From Rhodococcus qingshengii (lineage in GTDB: Bacteria; Actinomycetota; Actinomycetes; Mycobacteriales; Mycobacteriaceae), in NCBI RefSeq assembly GCF_021025955.1, contig NZ_JAJNCL010000008.1:124001-188000 (forward strand): a stretch of DNA of 64,000 nt, read 5' to 3'. Both the position numbers and the translations under genes were made by a program. Each line of letters begins with the position of its first letter. Positions within the stretch are counted from its first letter, which is position 1. Below the pieces are notes generated by a model. The model worked only from the letters and a program-made list of their open reading frames with translations, made no database searches and was not told the origin of the DNA. Shown piece by piece: positions 17,052-27,338 of the stretch.

Positions 17052-18503
17052 CTAGCGCTGCGGAGCCGCTGTCGGGTGGATCGGTGACGGAAGGGCCGTG
17101 ACACCCTCGAGGTAGGTGTCCACAGCAGCTGCTGCGGAACGTCCCTCGGCGATGGCCCAGACGATCAGGGACTGACCGCGGCCCATGTCGCCGGCCACGA
17201 ACACGCCGTCGACGTTGGTGTTCCACTTCGACGTGCGGGCGACGTTGCCACGCTCGTTCAAGTCGACACCGAGATCGGTGAGCAGACCCGGCTTCTCGGG
17301 ACCGACGAAGCCCATTGCCAGGAGCACGAGATCGGCTTCGAGCTCGAAGTCCGAGCCCTCGACCTTCTCGAAGCGACCCGACTTCATCTCGACCTCGTGA
17401 GCCTTGAGACCGGTGACCTTGCCGTTTTCACCGACGAAGTTCTCGGTGTTGACGGAGAACAGACGCTCGCCGCCTTCCTCGTGAGCGGAAGCCACGCGGA
17501 ACATGAGCGGGTACGTCGGCCACGGAGTCTGCTCCGCGCGAGTCTCCGGCGGACGCGGCATGATCTCGAACTGGTGGACACTGGCCGCGCCCTGACGGTG
17601 CGAGGTGCCGAGGCAGTCCGCACCGGTGTCGCCGCCGCCGATGATGACAACCTTCTTGCCCTCAGCGGTGATGGTGGGAGCGTCGAGGTCACCCAACTGC
17701 ACGCGGTTGGCGATCGGCAGGAACTCCATCGCCTGATGGATGCCGTCCAGTTCGCGACCCGGGATCGGCAGATCGCGAGCTGCGGTGGCGCCGCCGGCCA
17801 GAACCACTGCATCGAACTGCTCGCGCAGCTCGTCCGCGGTGATGTCCACGCCGACATTGACGTTGGTCTTGAAGACGGTGCCTTCGGCTTCCATCTGCTC
17901 GAGACGGCGGTCGATGTGCCGCTTCTCCATCTTGAACTCGGGGATGCCGTAGCGCAGCAGGCCGCCGATGCGGTCTGCCCGCTCGAAGACCGTCACTGCG
18001 TGACCGGCACGGGTCAGCTGCTGCGCTGCAGCCAGACCGGCCGGACCACTGCCGACAACTGCGACCTTCTTGTTGGTGGCGTGCGCGGCGCGAACCGGCT
18101 TGACCCACCCTTCGTCGAAGGCCTTGTCGATGATCTCGACCTCGACCTGCTTGATGGTGACCGGATCCTGGTTGATGCCCAGGACACAGGACGCCTCACA
18201 GGGTGCGGGGCACAGACGACCGGTGAACTCCGGGAAGTTGTTGGTCGCGTGCAGACGCTCGATGGCGTCGTGCCAGTGGTCCTTGTAGACCAGGTCGTTC
18301 CACTCGGGAATCAAGTTTCCGAGAGGGCAACCGTTGTGGCAGAAAGGAATTCCGCAGTCCATGCAACGGCTGGCCTGAGTCTTGAGGGTTTCGTTCGGGA
18401 ACTCCTCGTAGACCTCTTTCCAGTCGAGCAGGCGCAACGGCACCGGCCGGCGAACCGGAAGTTCGCGCGACGTGTGCTTCAGGAAGCCGCTTGGATCACC
18501 CAC
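17052..18503 (-). CDS. gltD: Glutamate synthase small (beta) subunit
   Basis: NADPH-oxidising FAD subunit of glutamate synthase, 483 residues from a GTG at 18503. That start overlaps the gltB stop by eight bases and has GGAGG upstream. The N-terminal cysteine clusters for 4Fe-4S binding are [14 protein letters not shown] and [12 protein letters not shown]; the FAD site is [14 protein letters not shown] and the NADPH site is [13 protein letters not shown]. GltD passes electrons from NADPH to GltB for glutamate formation from glutamine and 2-oxoglutarate. Length and motifs match the mycobacterial protein. Confidence 0.97.
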   Translation of the reverse strand: MGDPSGFLKHTSRELPVRRPVPLRLLDWKEVYEEFPNETLKTQASRCMDCGIPFCHNGCPLGNLIPEWNDLVYKDHWHDAIERLHATNNFPEFTGRLCPAPCEASCVLGINQDPVTIKQVEVEIIDKAFDEGWVKPVRAAHATNKKVAVVGSGPAGLAAAQQLTRAGHAVTVFERADRIGGLLRYGIPEFKMEKRHIDRRLEQMEAEGTVFKTNVNVGVDITADELREQFDAVVLAGGATAARDLPIPGRELDGIHQAMEFLPIANRVQLGDLDAPTITAEGKKVVIIGGGDTGADCLGTSHRQGAASVHQFEIMPRPPETRAEQTPWPTYPLMFRVASAHEEGGERLFSVNTENFVGENGKVTGLKAHEVEMKSGRFEKVEGSDFELEADLVLLAMGFVGPEKPGLLTDLGVDLNERGNVARTSKWNTNVDGVFVAGDMGRGQSLIVWAIAEGRSAAAAVDTYLEGVTALPSPIHPTAAPQR

Positions 18504-21500
18504 GAGCTGCCTCCATAACTGCCTCGTCCACGTTCTTGCCATCCTTCTCTGCGGCCGCGATGGCCAAAAGAACCTTCTTGTAGTCGCGGGGCATCACCTT
18601 TGCGAAGTGACCCACCTGCTGCGACCAGTCTCCGAGTATGCGCGTGGCAACCTCGGAGCCGGTTTCGTCGCGATGACGTTCGATGACGCTCTTCAACCAG
18701 GTGAAGTCGTCGCCCGAAAGATCCTCGAGGTCCACCAGTTCGGTGTTGAGGTTCTTCTCGAATGCCTTGTCGGGGTTGTAGATGTACGCGACGCCACCGG
18801 ACATGCCGGCGCCGAAGTTACGTCCGGTGGCTCCGAGGATGACCACCTTTCCACCCGTCATGTACTCGCAACCATGATCGCCCACACCCTCGACGACGGC
18901 AGTGGCGCCGGAGTTACGGACTGCGAAGCGTTCGCCGACGACACCGCGAAGCAGAGCCTCGCCGCTGGTGGCGCCGAACAGGATGACGTTGCCACCGATG
19001 ATGTTGTCCTCGGCGACAAAGCCTTCCGCTGCATCCAGCGGCGGGCGTACGACGATGCGTCCACCCGAAAGGCCCTTGCCGACGAAGTCGTTGGCGTCGC
19101 CGTGCAGGCGCAGGGTCATACCGCTGGGCACGAAAGCACCGAAGCTGTTACCGGCGGAACCGGTGAACGTGATGTCGATGGTGCCCTCGGGCAAGCCCTC
19201 TCCACCGAACGCCTTGGTGACCTCGTGGCCGAGCATGGTGCCGACCGTGCGGTTGACGTTGGTGATCGCGGACTCGAAGGAGACCGCCTCCCCCTTGTCG
19301 AGTGCGTTGCGGGCCGAGACGATCAACTGCTGATCGAGTGCCTTGTCGAGACCGTGATCCTGTGTGCCGGTGCAGTGGACGTCCTGGTCCATGAACGCGG
19401 ACTCGACCTGGGTGAGGATCGGCGACAGATCGAGATTGCCTGCCTTGCTTCCCTTCCAGTGATCGAGAGCGCGCGTGGTGTCCAGCATGTCGACCTGGCC
19501 GACGGCTTCGAGCAGCGTGCGGAAACCGAGTTCCGCGAGAAGCTCGCGAACCTCTTCGGCGATGAACATGAAGAAGTTCTCGACGAATTCCGGCTTGCCA
19601 CTGAAACGCTGACGCAGCAACGGGTTCTGCGTCGCGACACCGACGGGGCAGGTGTCGAGGTGGCAGACGCGCATCATGATGCAGCCCGAGACCACCAGCG
19701 GTGCGGTGGCGAAACCGAACTCCTCGCCGCCGAGCAGGGCAGCGACGACGACGTCGCGACCCGTCTTGAGCTGGCCGTCGACCTGCACGACGATGCGGTC
19801 ACGGAGACCGTTGAGCAGCAACGTCTGCTGGGTCTCGGCGAGGCCGAGCTCCCACGGTGCGCCCGCATGCTTGACGGAGGTCAGCGGGGTGGCACCGGTG
19901 CCACCGTCGTGACCGGAGATCAGAACGACGTCGGCATGTGCCTTGGAGACACCGGCCGCGACGGTTCCGACGCCGACCTCGGAGACCAGCTTCACGTGGA
20001 TGCGGGCCTGCGGGTTGGCGTTCTTCAGGTCGTGGATCAGCTGAGCGAGATCCTCGATCGAGTAGATGTCGTGGTGCGGCGGCGGCGAAATCAGGCCGAC
20101 GCCAGGCGTGGAGTGCCGAACCTCAGCCACCCACGGGTACACCTTGTGAGCCGGAAGCTGGCCGCCCTCACCGGGCTTGGCTCCCTGCGCCATCTTGATC
20201 TGGATGTCGGTGCAGTTGCTCAGGTAGTGCGAGGTGACGCCGAAGCGTCCCGACGCGACCTGCTTGATGGCACTGCGACGCAGATCGCCGTTCTCGTCCG
20301 GCGTGAAGCGCGACGGATGTTCGCCGCCCTCACCGGAATTGGAGCGGGCGCCCAGACGGTTCATCGCGATGGCGAGAGTCTCGTGAGCCTCGGCGGAAAT
20401 GGAGCCGTAGCTCATCGCACCCGTCGAGAAACGCTTGACGATCTCGCTGGCCGGCTCGACCTCGTCGATCGAGATCGACGGCCGCTTGCCGATGTTGAAG
20501 TCGAACAGACCACGCAGAGCGGCAAGGCGCTCCGACTGGTCGTTGACCAGGGTCGTGTACTCCTTGAACACCTCGTACTGACCTGTGCGAGTTGCGTGCT
20601 GGAGCTTGAAGACCGTGTCCGGGTTGAACAGGTGGTACTCGCCTTCACGACGCCACTGGTACTCGCCGCCGACCTCGAGCTCGCGGTGAGCGCGCTCTTC
20701 GGGGCGATCGAGGTACGCGATGCGGTGACGTGCTTCGACGTCGGCTGCGATCTGGTCGAGGCCGATACCACCGAGCTGCGACTGCAGACCGGTGAAGTAC
20801 TCGTCCGTCAACTCCTGCGAGAGGCCGATGACCTGGAACAGCTGAGCACCGGTGTACGACGCGAGCGTCGAGATGCCCATCTTGGACATCACCTTCAGGA
20901 CACCCTTGCCGGCTGCCTTGATGTAGTTCGCGATGCCCTTCTCGAGGGTCAGACCCTCGAGCTCACCGTTCTGCAGGAACTCGTCGATGGTCTCGAAAGC
21001 CATGTACGGGTTGACCGCTGCGGCACCGAAGCCGATGAGGAGCGCCATGTGGTGCACCTCGCGGGCGTCGCCGGCTTCGACGATGAGGCCGACCTTGGTG
21101 CGCGACTTCTCACGAACCAGGTGGTGGTGCACGGCCGAGGTGAGGAGCAGCGACGGGATCGGCGCGTAGTCCTCGGTGGACTCGCGGTCCGAGAGCACGA
21201 TGATGCGTGCGCCACCCTCGATTGCCTGCGAGACCTGGTACTTGATGCCCTCGAGCGCACGACGGATACCGTCGCCGCCTTCCTTGACTGGGTACAGGCC
21301 GCGGATCACGACACTGCGGAAGCCCGGGAATTCGCCGTCGTCGTTGACGTGAACGAGCTTCGACAGATCGTCGTTGTGCAGGATCGGCTGCGGGAGCGCA
21401 ATCTGCTTGCAGGAGTCCGCATTCGGGTGCAGCAGGTCGCCCTCGGGGCCGATGGTCGCGCCGAGGCTGGTGACAACCTCTTCACGAATGGCGTCGAGAG

Positions 21501-23094
21501 GCGGGTTGGTGACCTGAGCGAAGAGCTGCGAGAAGTAGTCGAACAGCATCCGGGGACGTGACGAGAGCACGGCAATCGGAGTGTCGGTACCCATCGAGCC
21601 CAGAGCCTCGGCACCGGAGAGTGCCATCGGCTTGACCAGCAGGTTGACCTCTTCGCTGGTGAAACCGAAGAGCTGCTGACGCAGCACGACGCGCTCGTGC
21701 GACATGTACGTGTACGGACGATCCGGGAGGTCGTCCATGTGGATCAGACCTTCGTCGATCCACTGCTGGTACGGGTGCTCGGCAGCGAGTTCGGACTTGA
21801 GTTCGTCGTCGCTGATGACCCGGCCCTGCGCGGTGTCCACGAGGAACATGCGGCCGGGCTGGAGGCGGACCTTGCGGACCACGGTGGACGGATCGATCGG
21901 CAGAACGCCGACCTCCGACGCCATGACGACGAGGCCGTCTTCGGTGATCCACAGACGCGACGGACGCAGACCGTTGCGGTCCAGCACGGCGCCGATGACG
22001 GTGCCGTCGGTGAAGCACACCGACGCCGGTCCGTCCCAGGGCTCCATGAGTGCCGAGTGGTACTCGTAGAACGCCCGACGAGCGGAGTCCATGCTCTCGT
22101 GCTTCTCCCAGGCTTCCGGGATCATCATGAGAACTGCGTGCGGGAGGCTGCGGCCGGCGAGGTGCAGCATCTCGAGCACCTCGTCGAAACGAGCGGTGTC
22201 ACTGGCGCCCTGGGTGCAGATCGGGAAGATCTTGTCCAGGTTCTCGCGGCCACCGAAGACGTCGCTGTCGATGAGGGACTCGCGAGCGCGCATCCAGTTC
22301 TCGTTGCCGGTGACGGTGTTGATCTCACCGTTGTGAGCGACCCGGCGGAACGGGTGCGCCAGCGGCCACGACGGGAACGTGTTGGTGGAGAAGCGCGAGT
22401 GGACCAGGCCCAGTGCGCTCTCGACACGATCGTCCTGCAGATCGAGGTAGAAACCCTTGAGCTGCGGGGTGGTGAGCATGCCCTTGTAGACGAACGTCTG
22501 GCCGGACAGGCTGGGGAAGTACACGGTCTCGCTACCCGGGCCGCCCTTGCCGGCGCCTTCGGAGCCGAGTTCGTGCTCGGTGCGCTTACGCACCACGTAT
22601 GCACGACGCTCGAGATCCATGCCGGTGTACTTGTCATCCTCGGAGCCGATGAAGATCTGACGGAACGTCGGCATCGCGTCGCGCGCCAGTGCGCCCAGCG
22701 AGGAGTCGTCTGTTCCGACCTCGCGCCAGCCGAGAACCTTCAGGCCCTCTTCGACGACGATCTTCTCGACTGCAGCAGCAGCCTCGTGTGCATCGGCATC
22801 GCCCTGAGGGAGGAATGCGATACCGGTTGCGTACGCGCCTTCGGCGGGCAGCGCGAAGTCCACGACAGCTCGGAAGAACTTGTCGGGAACCTGCAGCAGA
22901 ATGCCCGCACCGTCACCCGTGTTGGGTTCTGATCCGGCAGCGCCGCGATGCTCGAGGTTGACCAGAGCGGTGATCGCCTTTTCGACGATGTCCCTGCTGC
23001 GGCGACCATGCATGTCGACAACAAATGCGACTCCACAGGAGTCGTGCTCATTGGACGGGTGATAGAGGCCCTGGGGGCCTGGAAGTTGCTTCAT
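18496..23094 (-). CDS. gltB: Glutamate synthase large (alpha) subunit
   Basis: Large subunit of about 1532 residues. The start at 23094 ([10 protein letters not shown]) places Cys20 in the segment HDSCGVAF; family knowledge says a short propeptide is removed so that this Cys becomes the N-terminal nucleophile of the glutamine amidotransferase domain. Further on are the FMN/synthase domain ([23 protein letters not shown]), the 3Fe-4S cysteines around [13 protein letters not shown], and the C-terminal beta-helix ([23 protein letters not shown]). It releases ammonia from glutamine and adds it to 2-oxoglutarate. The frame stays open to 23250, but that part has no family match. Confidence 0.97.
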   Translation of the reverse strand: MKQLPGPQGLYHPSNEHDSCGVAFVVDMHGRRSRDIVEKAITALVNLEHRGAAGSEPNTGDGAGILLQVPDKFFRAVVDFALPAEGAYATGIAFLPQGDADAHEAAAAVEKIVVEEGLKVLGWREVGTDDSSLGALARDAMPTFRQIFIGSEDDKYTGMDLERRAYVVRKRTEHELGSEGAGKGGPGSETVYFPSLSGQTFVYKGMLTTPQLKGFYLDLQDDRVESALGLVHSRFSTNTFPSWPLAHPFRRVAHNGEINTVTGNENWMRARESLIDSDVFGGRENLDKIFPICTQGASDTARFDEVLEMLHLAGRSLPHAVLMMIPEAWEKHESMDSARRAFYEYHSALMEPWDGPASVCFTDGTVIGAVLDRNGLRPSRLWITEDGLVVMASEVGVLPIDPSTVVRKVRLQPGRMFLVDTAQGRVISDDELKSELAAEHPYQQWIDEGLIHMDDLPDRPYTYMSHERVVLRQQLFGFTSEEVNLLVKPMALSGAEALGSMGTDTPIAVLSSRPRMLFDYFSQLFAQVTNPPLDAIREEVVTSLGATIGPEGDLLHPNADSCKQIALPQPILHNDDLSKLVHVNDDGEFPGFRSVVIRGLYPVKEGGDGIRRALEGIKYQVSQAIEGGARIIVLSDRESTEDYAPIPSLLLTSAVHHHLVREKSRTKVGLIVEAGDAREVHHMALLIGFGAAAVNPYMAFETIDEFLQNGELEGLTLEKGIANYIKAAGKGVLKVMSKMGISTLASYTGAQLFQVIGLSQELTDEYFTGLQSQLGGIGLDQIAADVEARHRIAYLDRPEERAHRELEVGGEYQWRREGEYHLFNPDTVFKLQHATRTGQYEVFKEYTTLVNDQSERLAALRGLFDFNIGKRPSISIDEVEPASEIVKRFSTGAMSYGSISAEAHETLAIAMNRLGARSNSGEGGEHPSRFTPDENGDLRRSAIKQVASGRFGVTSHYLSNCTDIQIKMAQGAKPGEGGQLPAHKVYPWVAEVRHSTPGVGLISPPPHHDIYSIEDLAQLIHDLKNANPQARIHVKLVSEVGVGTVAAGVSKAHADVVLISGHDGGTGATPLTSVKHAGAPWELGLAETQQTLLLNGLRDRIVVQVDGQLKTGRDVVVAALLGGEEFGFATAPLVVSGCIMMRVCHLDTCPVGVATQNPLLRQRFSGKPEFVENFFMFIAEEVRELLAELGFRTLLEAVGQVDMLDTTRALDHWKGSKAGNLDLSPILTQVESAFMDQDVHCTGTQDHGLDKALDQQLIVSARNALDKGEAVSFESAITNVNRTVGTMLGHEVTKAFGGEGLPEGTIDITFTGSAGNSFGAFVPSGMTLRLHGDANDFVGKGLSGGRIVVRPPLDAAEGFVAEDNIIGGNVILFGATSGEALLRGVVGERFAVRNSGATAVVEGVGDHGCEYMTGGKVVILGATGRNFGAGMSGGVAYIYNPDKAFEKNLNTELVDLEDLSGDDFTWLKSVIERHRDETGSEVATRILGDWSQQVGHFAKVMPRDYKKVLLAIAAAEKDGKNVDEAVMEAARG

Positions 23095-23276
23095 ACCCAG
23101 CCTTCGTATGCCATAAAGATGCACCGACGACCAGCAGCGCTGATGGCCATCAACTTGCAATGCAAGTCCTTCAAAGCACCGACACGACGATGTGTTCGGT
23201 ACCACCGAAGTAGCCGCCCTGCGCAGACGCGATGGTGTGCGTTCTGGCACCCGGCGACGTGAGTCTTCGGTCGGTT

Positions 23277-23314
23277 GAAACTTTTGTGAGTCAACCGTGT
23301 AACGAAAACGATAA
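23277..23314. promoter_or_regulatory. Candidate GlnR-type nitrogen-control site upstream of gltB
   Basis: Four five-base blocks are spaced exactly 11 bases apart: GAAAC (23277), GAGTC (23288), GTAAC (23299) and GATAA (23310). The GlnR box of actinobacteria is usually written as GTnAC and GAAAC half-sites separated by six bases, and gltBD is a known GlnR target in relatives. Two of the four blocks match well, the others weakly, so this is a candidate only. Confidence 0.35.
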
Positions 23315-23490
23315 TTCAGAACCCCGGCACGGGCGCAACTAAGGTAGCCCTATAATTGCTCTGAACTGCGGCGATGCAGGGAGCCAGAAGGCCCCTCGAC
23401 AGATTTCGGAGCTGCGTCTGTGCAGAGAAGTTCCGATTCACAGGATACCGAATCCGCAGGAAACAGGCGCGATGGGCGATGAATGCAACA

Positions 23491-23525
23491 ACTGGCCGCA
23501 GCGATAAGAATCAGCTGCGGCCAGT
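23491..23525. other. Perfect 12-bp stem-loop in the gltB / oxidoreductase intergenic region
   Basis: ACTGGCCGCAGC and GCTGCGGCCAGT form a perfect stem with an 11-base loop. It lies inside the 556-base gap between the divergent gltB and oxidoreductase genes (23095-23650), about 125 bases before the latter. It may be a leftover terminator or a leader structure; no gene that it would terminate is visible. Apart from this, the candidate GlnR site and the palindrome at 23547, I see nothing coding in the gap. Confidence 0.55.
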
Positions 23526-23546
23526 GCGCCTCGAACTGTAACAAAA

Positions 23547-23560
23547 GTTGATCGATCAAC
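23547..23560. promoter_or_regulatory. 14-bp perfect palindrome upstream of the FAD oxidoreductase
   Basis: GTTGATCGATCAAC is its own reverse complement and sits about 90 bases before the oxidoreductase start. Dimeric regulators bind sites like this; which one is unknown. Confidence 0.4.
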
Positions 23561-23650
23561 CAAGGTCTAGGCCTGAATTGTTTGCTCGCAGAATGCCATC
23601 GCTGTAATTTCCGTAGGCTCACCCTTGAGAAGACGGGTGGCGAAGCGCAA

Positions 23651-25090
23651 ATGACAACAGCAGTAGTGGTGGGCAGTGGCCCCAACGGCCTCGCGGCGGC
23701 GATCGAACTCGCCCGCGCCGGAATCGACGTCCATGTCATCGAGGGTGCGGACAAGATCGGCGGTGGCACCCGCAGTAGCGAATACATCGTCGACGGACTC
23801 GTCCACGACGATTGCTCCGCCTTCCATCCCACCGCTTTGGCTTCTCCTTACTTCAAGGAACTCGACCGCGAATTCGGGCTCGCCAAGCATGGCCTGACGT
23901 GGCTGTGGCCCGAGATCGATCTGGTCCATCCACTCGACGACGGCACCGCCGGGGTTCTGTGGCGCGACATCAACCGGACCGCTGATGGACTGGGTGTCGA
24001 CGGCAAGCGCTGGCTCGACGTCTTCGGATACCTCGCCGAGAACTTCGACGAGTTGGTGCAGGACGTCTTCCAGCCCATCGTGCATCTCCCGAAGCACCCG
24101 CTGATGCTCGCCCGTTTCGGGACGGGCGCTCTGCTTCCCGCGACGGGTTTCGCTCGGATGTTCAAGACCCCACAAGCGCGGGCGCTGTTCGGTGGCGTCG
24201 CGGCGCACATGTTCGGGACGCTGACCCTTCCCCTGTCCAGTGCTGTCGGCTCGATGCTCACTGCGGCCGCTCATGCTCACGGTTGGCCTGTGGCGCAAGG
24301 TGGTTCAGGATCAATTGCTGCGGCGCTCGCGTCGATCCTGCGCAGCCTTGGTGGCACCATCGAAACCGGGAACTGGGTCACCAACTACTCCCAGATCGCC
24401 GGTTACGACATCGTCATGCTCGACATCGCACCAGACGCGGCCGGTCGTCTGCTCGACGGTCGGCAGCCCGACCGCATTGCCCGGGCCTACCGCAAATTCC
24501 GCTACGGCACCGCCGCCTACAAGGTCGACTACGCCGTGCGTGGTGATTCCGACGGAAGCGTCGTGCCGTGGACGAATCCGCATGCCCGCAAGGCCGGCAC
24601 CCTGCATCTGTCCGGGACGATGCCGGAAATCGCTGCTGTCGAACGCCAGACCGTACGGGTTCAGATGCCGGACAAGCCCTTCATTCTGTTGGGCCAGCAG
24701 TTCTTGGCCGACCCCTCCCGTTCCGTTGGAGACATCCATCCCGTGTGGGCGTATGCGCATGTGCCGCATGGCTATCCGGGCGACGCCACCGATGCGGTCA
24801 CGCGTCAGATCGAGCGCTTTGCGCCGGGATTCCGGGACCGGATCGTGGGCGTCCACGTGCGCAATGTGCCGCAGATGCAGGCGTACAACCCCAATTACGT
24901 GGGCGGCGACATCTCCGCGGGTGCGAACACTGCGCGGCAAATCATCGCGCGCCCCCGGTTCGGGCTGGACCCCTATGCCACCGGCGCCCCGGGCGTCTAC
25001 CTCTGCTCGTCCGCAACTCCCCCGGGCGGCGGGGTCCACGGGATGGGTGGGTTCAATGCGGCGCGGGTAGCGCTGAAGGCTCGGGGTTGA
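23651..25090 (+). CDS. FAD-dependent oxidoreductase, phytoene-desaturase (CrtI)-like
   Basis: Flavoprotein of 479 residues. The start at 23651 (MTTAVVVGSGPNGLAAA) puts the FAD-binding GxGxxG motif at the very N-terminus, followed by a glutamate in VIEGADKIGGGTRS, the signature of the amine-oxidase/CrtI superfamily. The C-terminal GVYLCSSATPPGGGVHGMGGFNAA is the second FAD segment of CrtI-like enzymes. Such proteins in actinobacteria are annotated as NAD(P)/FAD-dependent oxidoreductases, with substrates rarely known. No carotenoid genes are nearby. A GTCCCC/GGGGAC hairpin follows the stop. Confidence 0.88.
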   Translation: MTTAVVVGSGPNGLAAAIELARAGIDVHVIEGADKIGGGTRSSEYIVDGLVHDDCSAFHPTALASPYFKELDREFGLAKHGLTWLWPEIDLVHPLDDGTAGVLWRDINRTADGLGVDGKRWLDVFGYLAENFDELVQDVFQPIVHLPKHPLMLARFGTGALLPATGFARMFKTPQARALFGGVAAHMFGTLTLPLSSAVGSMLTAAAHAHGWPVAQGGSGSIAAALASILRSLGGTIETGNWVTNYSQIAGYDIVMLDIAPDAAGRLLDGRQPDRIARAYRKFRYGTAAYKVDYAVRGDSDGSVVPWTNPHARKAGTLHLSGTMPEIAAVERQTVRVQMPDKPFILLGQQFLADPSRSVGDIHPVWAYAHVPHGYPGDATDAVTRQIERFAPGFRDRIVGVHVRNVPQMQAYNPNYVGGDISAGANTARQIIARPRFGLDPYATGAPGVYLCSSATPPGGGVHGMGGFNAARVALKARG

Positions 25091-25092
25091 GG

Positions 25093-25109
25093 CGTCCCCG
25101 ATGGGGACG
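25093..25109 (+). terminator. Short hairpin after the FAD oxidoreductase
   Basis: CGTCCCC-GAT-GGGGACG begins two bases after the stop codon; a short T run (CATTTC) follows. Likely terminator, and a plausible left border of the core genome. Confidence 0.5.
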
Positions 25110-25466
25110 ACATTTCGGACATACGTGAACCAATCGTCACTATCCAAGGAAAACGGAGAACTTCTGTCGGACACGCCCGAAACACAAATACCGGCCGTAA
25201 CTCAAGTGCGCCTGGGTTCCGGCCGCGCCTCTGAGCAAGAGGTTGAACTGACCCTGATGGCGCGCTGGCTGCGCCGCTTCAGATCGAGACCGGCGAACTC
25301 CGGACGCCCGCAGTGATTCGACGTTGATAGTCGACACGGGTTTTCGACACACTCCACCTGCGCAATCGCCGCGGCTGACCAGATGCCTAATACCGATCCA
25401 ATTTCGACAACTTGTCCTGGAATCGGCGTTCCTAAGCAGCAGACGCCGTCCATACAGCTGGTGATT
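25110..25466. other. Non-coding stretch at the left border of the defence island
   Basis: No reading frame here has recognisable family features or a convincing ribosome-binding site, and I see no tRNA, repeat or insertion-sequence end. It separates the core oxidoreductase gene from the 3' end of the Pycsar effector gene. An island junction may lie here, but no direct repeat of the tRNA-Leu 3' end was seen by eye. Confidence 0.5.
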
Positions 25467-26033
25467 TCAGTAGGGCCAGAGAACCGCGACAGCTAGAAAC
25501 AGAGCTGCGACTCCAGAGATGTAAAGAGCCCACTGCAGTAGGCGGTGCTTCCACCAGTTACGGCGACTCATATTCAGTAATTGTTCGGCGAGCTGCTCAT
25601 TTTCATCGTCCGACGACCACGCACGAAGCCTGGTTGCCAAAGCACTCGCTTGACCATTCCAGTGCCTCAAGTGACCAAAATAGATCAAGTGATCTTGGTA
25701 GTCCCTCTCGTGCTCTCGACTCGAGCCGAGAGCTGGCCGCACGACTAACCCGGCGAGGATAAGGCCGATGATGATGAGCCCAGCAGCTACTCCCTGAAGG
25801 ACATTTCGCCACCCGACAAGCTGATCGAAAACTCCACCTTCGTTGTGTCCTCCAATGATCGCGGCGAGCACCGCACCGTCGAGTGCCAGAACGATGCTGG
25901 CTTTGACATCAACCTTGGCTGTCCACGCCTCCTGGGCACCGTGAACACGCCACCCGAAATCGATTGCTTCGCTCTGAATCGGCGTCGCAGGCGGCGATGG
26001 AACGGGCGCGGGCTGTGGATTTGTCGAAACCAT
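25467..26033 (-). CDS. pycTM: Pycsar-type transmembrane effector (PycTM-like)
   Basis: Membrane protein of 188 residues. The cytosolic N-terminus ends in EAWTAKVDVKASIVLALDG, which matches the conserved start of the Pycsar effector domain (a charged D-x-KAS just before the first helix). Predicted helices are near residues 45-62, 78-99 and 166-187, with a charged helical segment between (SREHERDYQDHLIYFGHLRHW and onward). Its ATG overlaps the cyclase stop by one base (TAATG), so the two are translated together. Family knowledge: cCMP or cUMP made after phage infection binds PycTM, which disrupts the membrane and stops the cell. The effector assignment rests on this domain pattern plus its cyclase partner. 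Confidence 0.82.
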   Translation of the reverse strand: MVSTNPQPAPVPSPPATPIQSEAIDFGWRVHGAQEAWTAKVDVKASIVLALDGAVLAAIIGGHNEGGVFDQLVGWRNVLQGVAAGLIIIGLILAGLVVRPALGSSREHERDYQDHLIYFGHLRHWNGQASALATRLRAWSSDDENEQLAEQLLNMSRRNWWKHRLLQWALYISGVAALFLAVAVLWPY

Positions 26034-27019
26034 TAGTTCGACCTCCTCAATCTCAATCCACGCCGCTGCATCCGCGTCTGGTGAGCTCGTTGACGGTAGG
26101 CCTGATCAAATTGCGATGCGCGAACAGCCTTACGAAGCATGGCATCGACCTCGCTGCGGCTGGTTTCTCCCTTCAAAATCGACTGACAAAATTCTTCTCC
26201 GTGGGTAGCGCACCAGGCTGAATTAAGTAGCCTACCTGCAGCTTCGGCTTCATCGCCCTCGCGGAGGCGGCCGATCGTGATGTCTTCCCACAAACTGTCG
26301 GTCGGGCCGTCGCCGCAGTCACAAGTGACGGTGAGGTAGTCGTTTCCTTCGATCTGATCCCAGACCGTGCCGGTGACAACCAGTTGATGTCGGTCACCCG
26401 CAGAAGCGGCCTTGCTGGCGTAGTTCACTGCACGCCCTGCCCATACAGGTTTCTGCTGCGCAAGATTGCGCGGAGTACCGATTCGTTTCACGAGGATCGT
26501 GCTGGCTGCAACACCCACGCGGAAGCCGGTCTCTGGCTGGTCTGGCCACTTCTTTTCAAGGCGTTCGCTTAAGCCGTTACTGAACGTCTTCGCGGTAATT
26601 CCTGCGCAGATTGCTCGTTCGTAGCGCTTTTCGCCCCAGAAGACCCCGAATGCTGCATCGCCTTGAATGTCGAGGTAATCCGCGTCGAACTTGTCGAAAA
26701 TGTTCACCAGGCCGCCTACAGCCGCTTCATAGACGCTGGCGGTACTCGCTGCGTGCATGCCGACGCCCAACTGGCTGCTGTTTTTCAGATCAGCAAAGAC
26801 CGCCACAACATCAGTTGCTTTATGCCAGACGCGTGCGCTGATGGGCAGCGCGCTGACGTCAAGCGTGTGCCCTTTGTCCTGTACGTCGGGAGTGGACTGC
26901 AATTCGGTCTTGACGCGGTCATCAAGGTTTTTCAGCAATGCGTCGAGCGCTACTTCAGTCATCGAGCTCCGGTCGCAGTAAGGATGTTGCGTTGGAACTA
27001 TGCCGTAGGGGTCCGACAT
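26033..27019 (-). CDS. pycC: Pycsar-type class III pyrimidine nucleotide cyclase (PycC-like)
   Basis: Cyclase of 328 residues from the ATG at 27019 (GAGG six bases upstream); an alternative ATG at 26962 also has GGAG. The class III fold is seen in order: VVAVFADLKNSSQL with metal Asp77, YLDIQGDAAFGVF with metal Asp121, FRVGVAAS, then AGRAVNYASK with Asn199. The Lys that binds adenine in K-x-x-G-D cyclases is Asp117 here, the partner Asp is not visible, and the transition-state Arg is Lys203. Loss of the purine selectors fits a cCMP- or cUMP-making enzyme. A basic C-terminal tail (QTRMQRRGLRLRRS) follows. One-base overlap with the membrane effector supports a Pycsar operon; product nucleotide unknown. 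Confidence 0.82.
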   Translation of the reverse strand: MSDPYGIVPTQHPYCDRSSMTEVALDALLKNLDDRVKTELQSTPDVQDKGHTLDVSALPISARVWHKATDVVAVFADLKNSSQLGVGMHAASTASVYEAAVGGLVNIFDKFDADYLDIQGDAAFGVFWGEKRYERAICAGITAKTFSNGLSERLEKKWPDQPETGFRVGVAASTILVKRIGTPRNLAQQKPVWAGRAVNYASKAASAGDRHQLVVTGTVWDQIEGNDYLTVTCDCGDGPTDSLWEDITIGRLREGDEAEAAGRLLNSAWCATHGEEFCQSILKGETSRSEVDAMLRKAVRASQFDQAYRQRAHQTRMQRRGLRLRRSN

Positions 27020-27338
27020 TGATGACCTCATACGTGCCAACCGAACGGCCGAAGTACGCGGCGACTCCCGGGGCACTTCTGCTAGTGCGAGTGAGCCTGA
27101 TTTGCGCCTCGGCGGAGTAAACCGCGGAGGTAGCCGAGCGTTCGGCGGCGCCGACGGCCGCATCTTGGCGGCACCTTGTGCCGACTGGCCAACCTTGTGT
27201 GTCTACACAATCGCCACGACCAGCCCCCACCGGGAAACCGTAAATTACATACCCCCCGAAAATGTTGTGAATCAGATCCACACATGCTAGGTTATTGAGA
27301 GATGACAATCAGATATACGCAGAATATAGGAGTGCGTT
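27020..27338. promoter_or_regulatory. Divergent promoter region between the two defence operons
   Basis: Both the Pycsar operon (leftward) and the NYN-methylase operon (rightward) start from this 319-base gap. On the plus strand TTGTGA (27265) and TAGGTT (27288) are 17 bases apart, a plausible -35/-10 pair for the NYN gene, whose AGGAG site is at 27329. TTGTGT-GTCT-ACACAA at 27195-27210 is an inverted repeat that could be an operator. No gene is visible inside. Confidence 0.4.

Noticed and set aside
18472..21561. A 1029-codon plus-strand frame opposite gltB
   Set aside because: It is the mirror of the GC-rich gltB coding strand; composition is odd, no family motif is visible, and gltB is certain.
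25101..25316. A 71-codon frame after the FAD oxidoreductase
   Set aside because: Begins inside the terminator hairpin, no ribosome-binding site, no motif.
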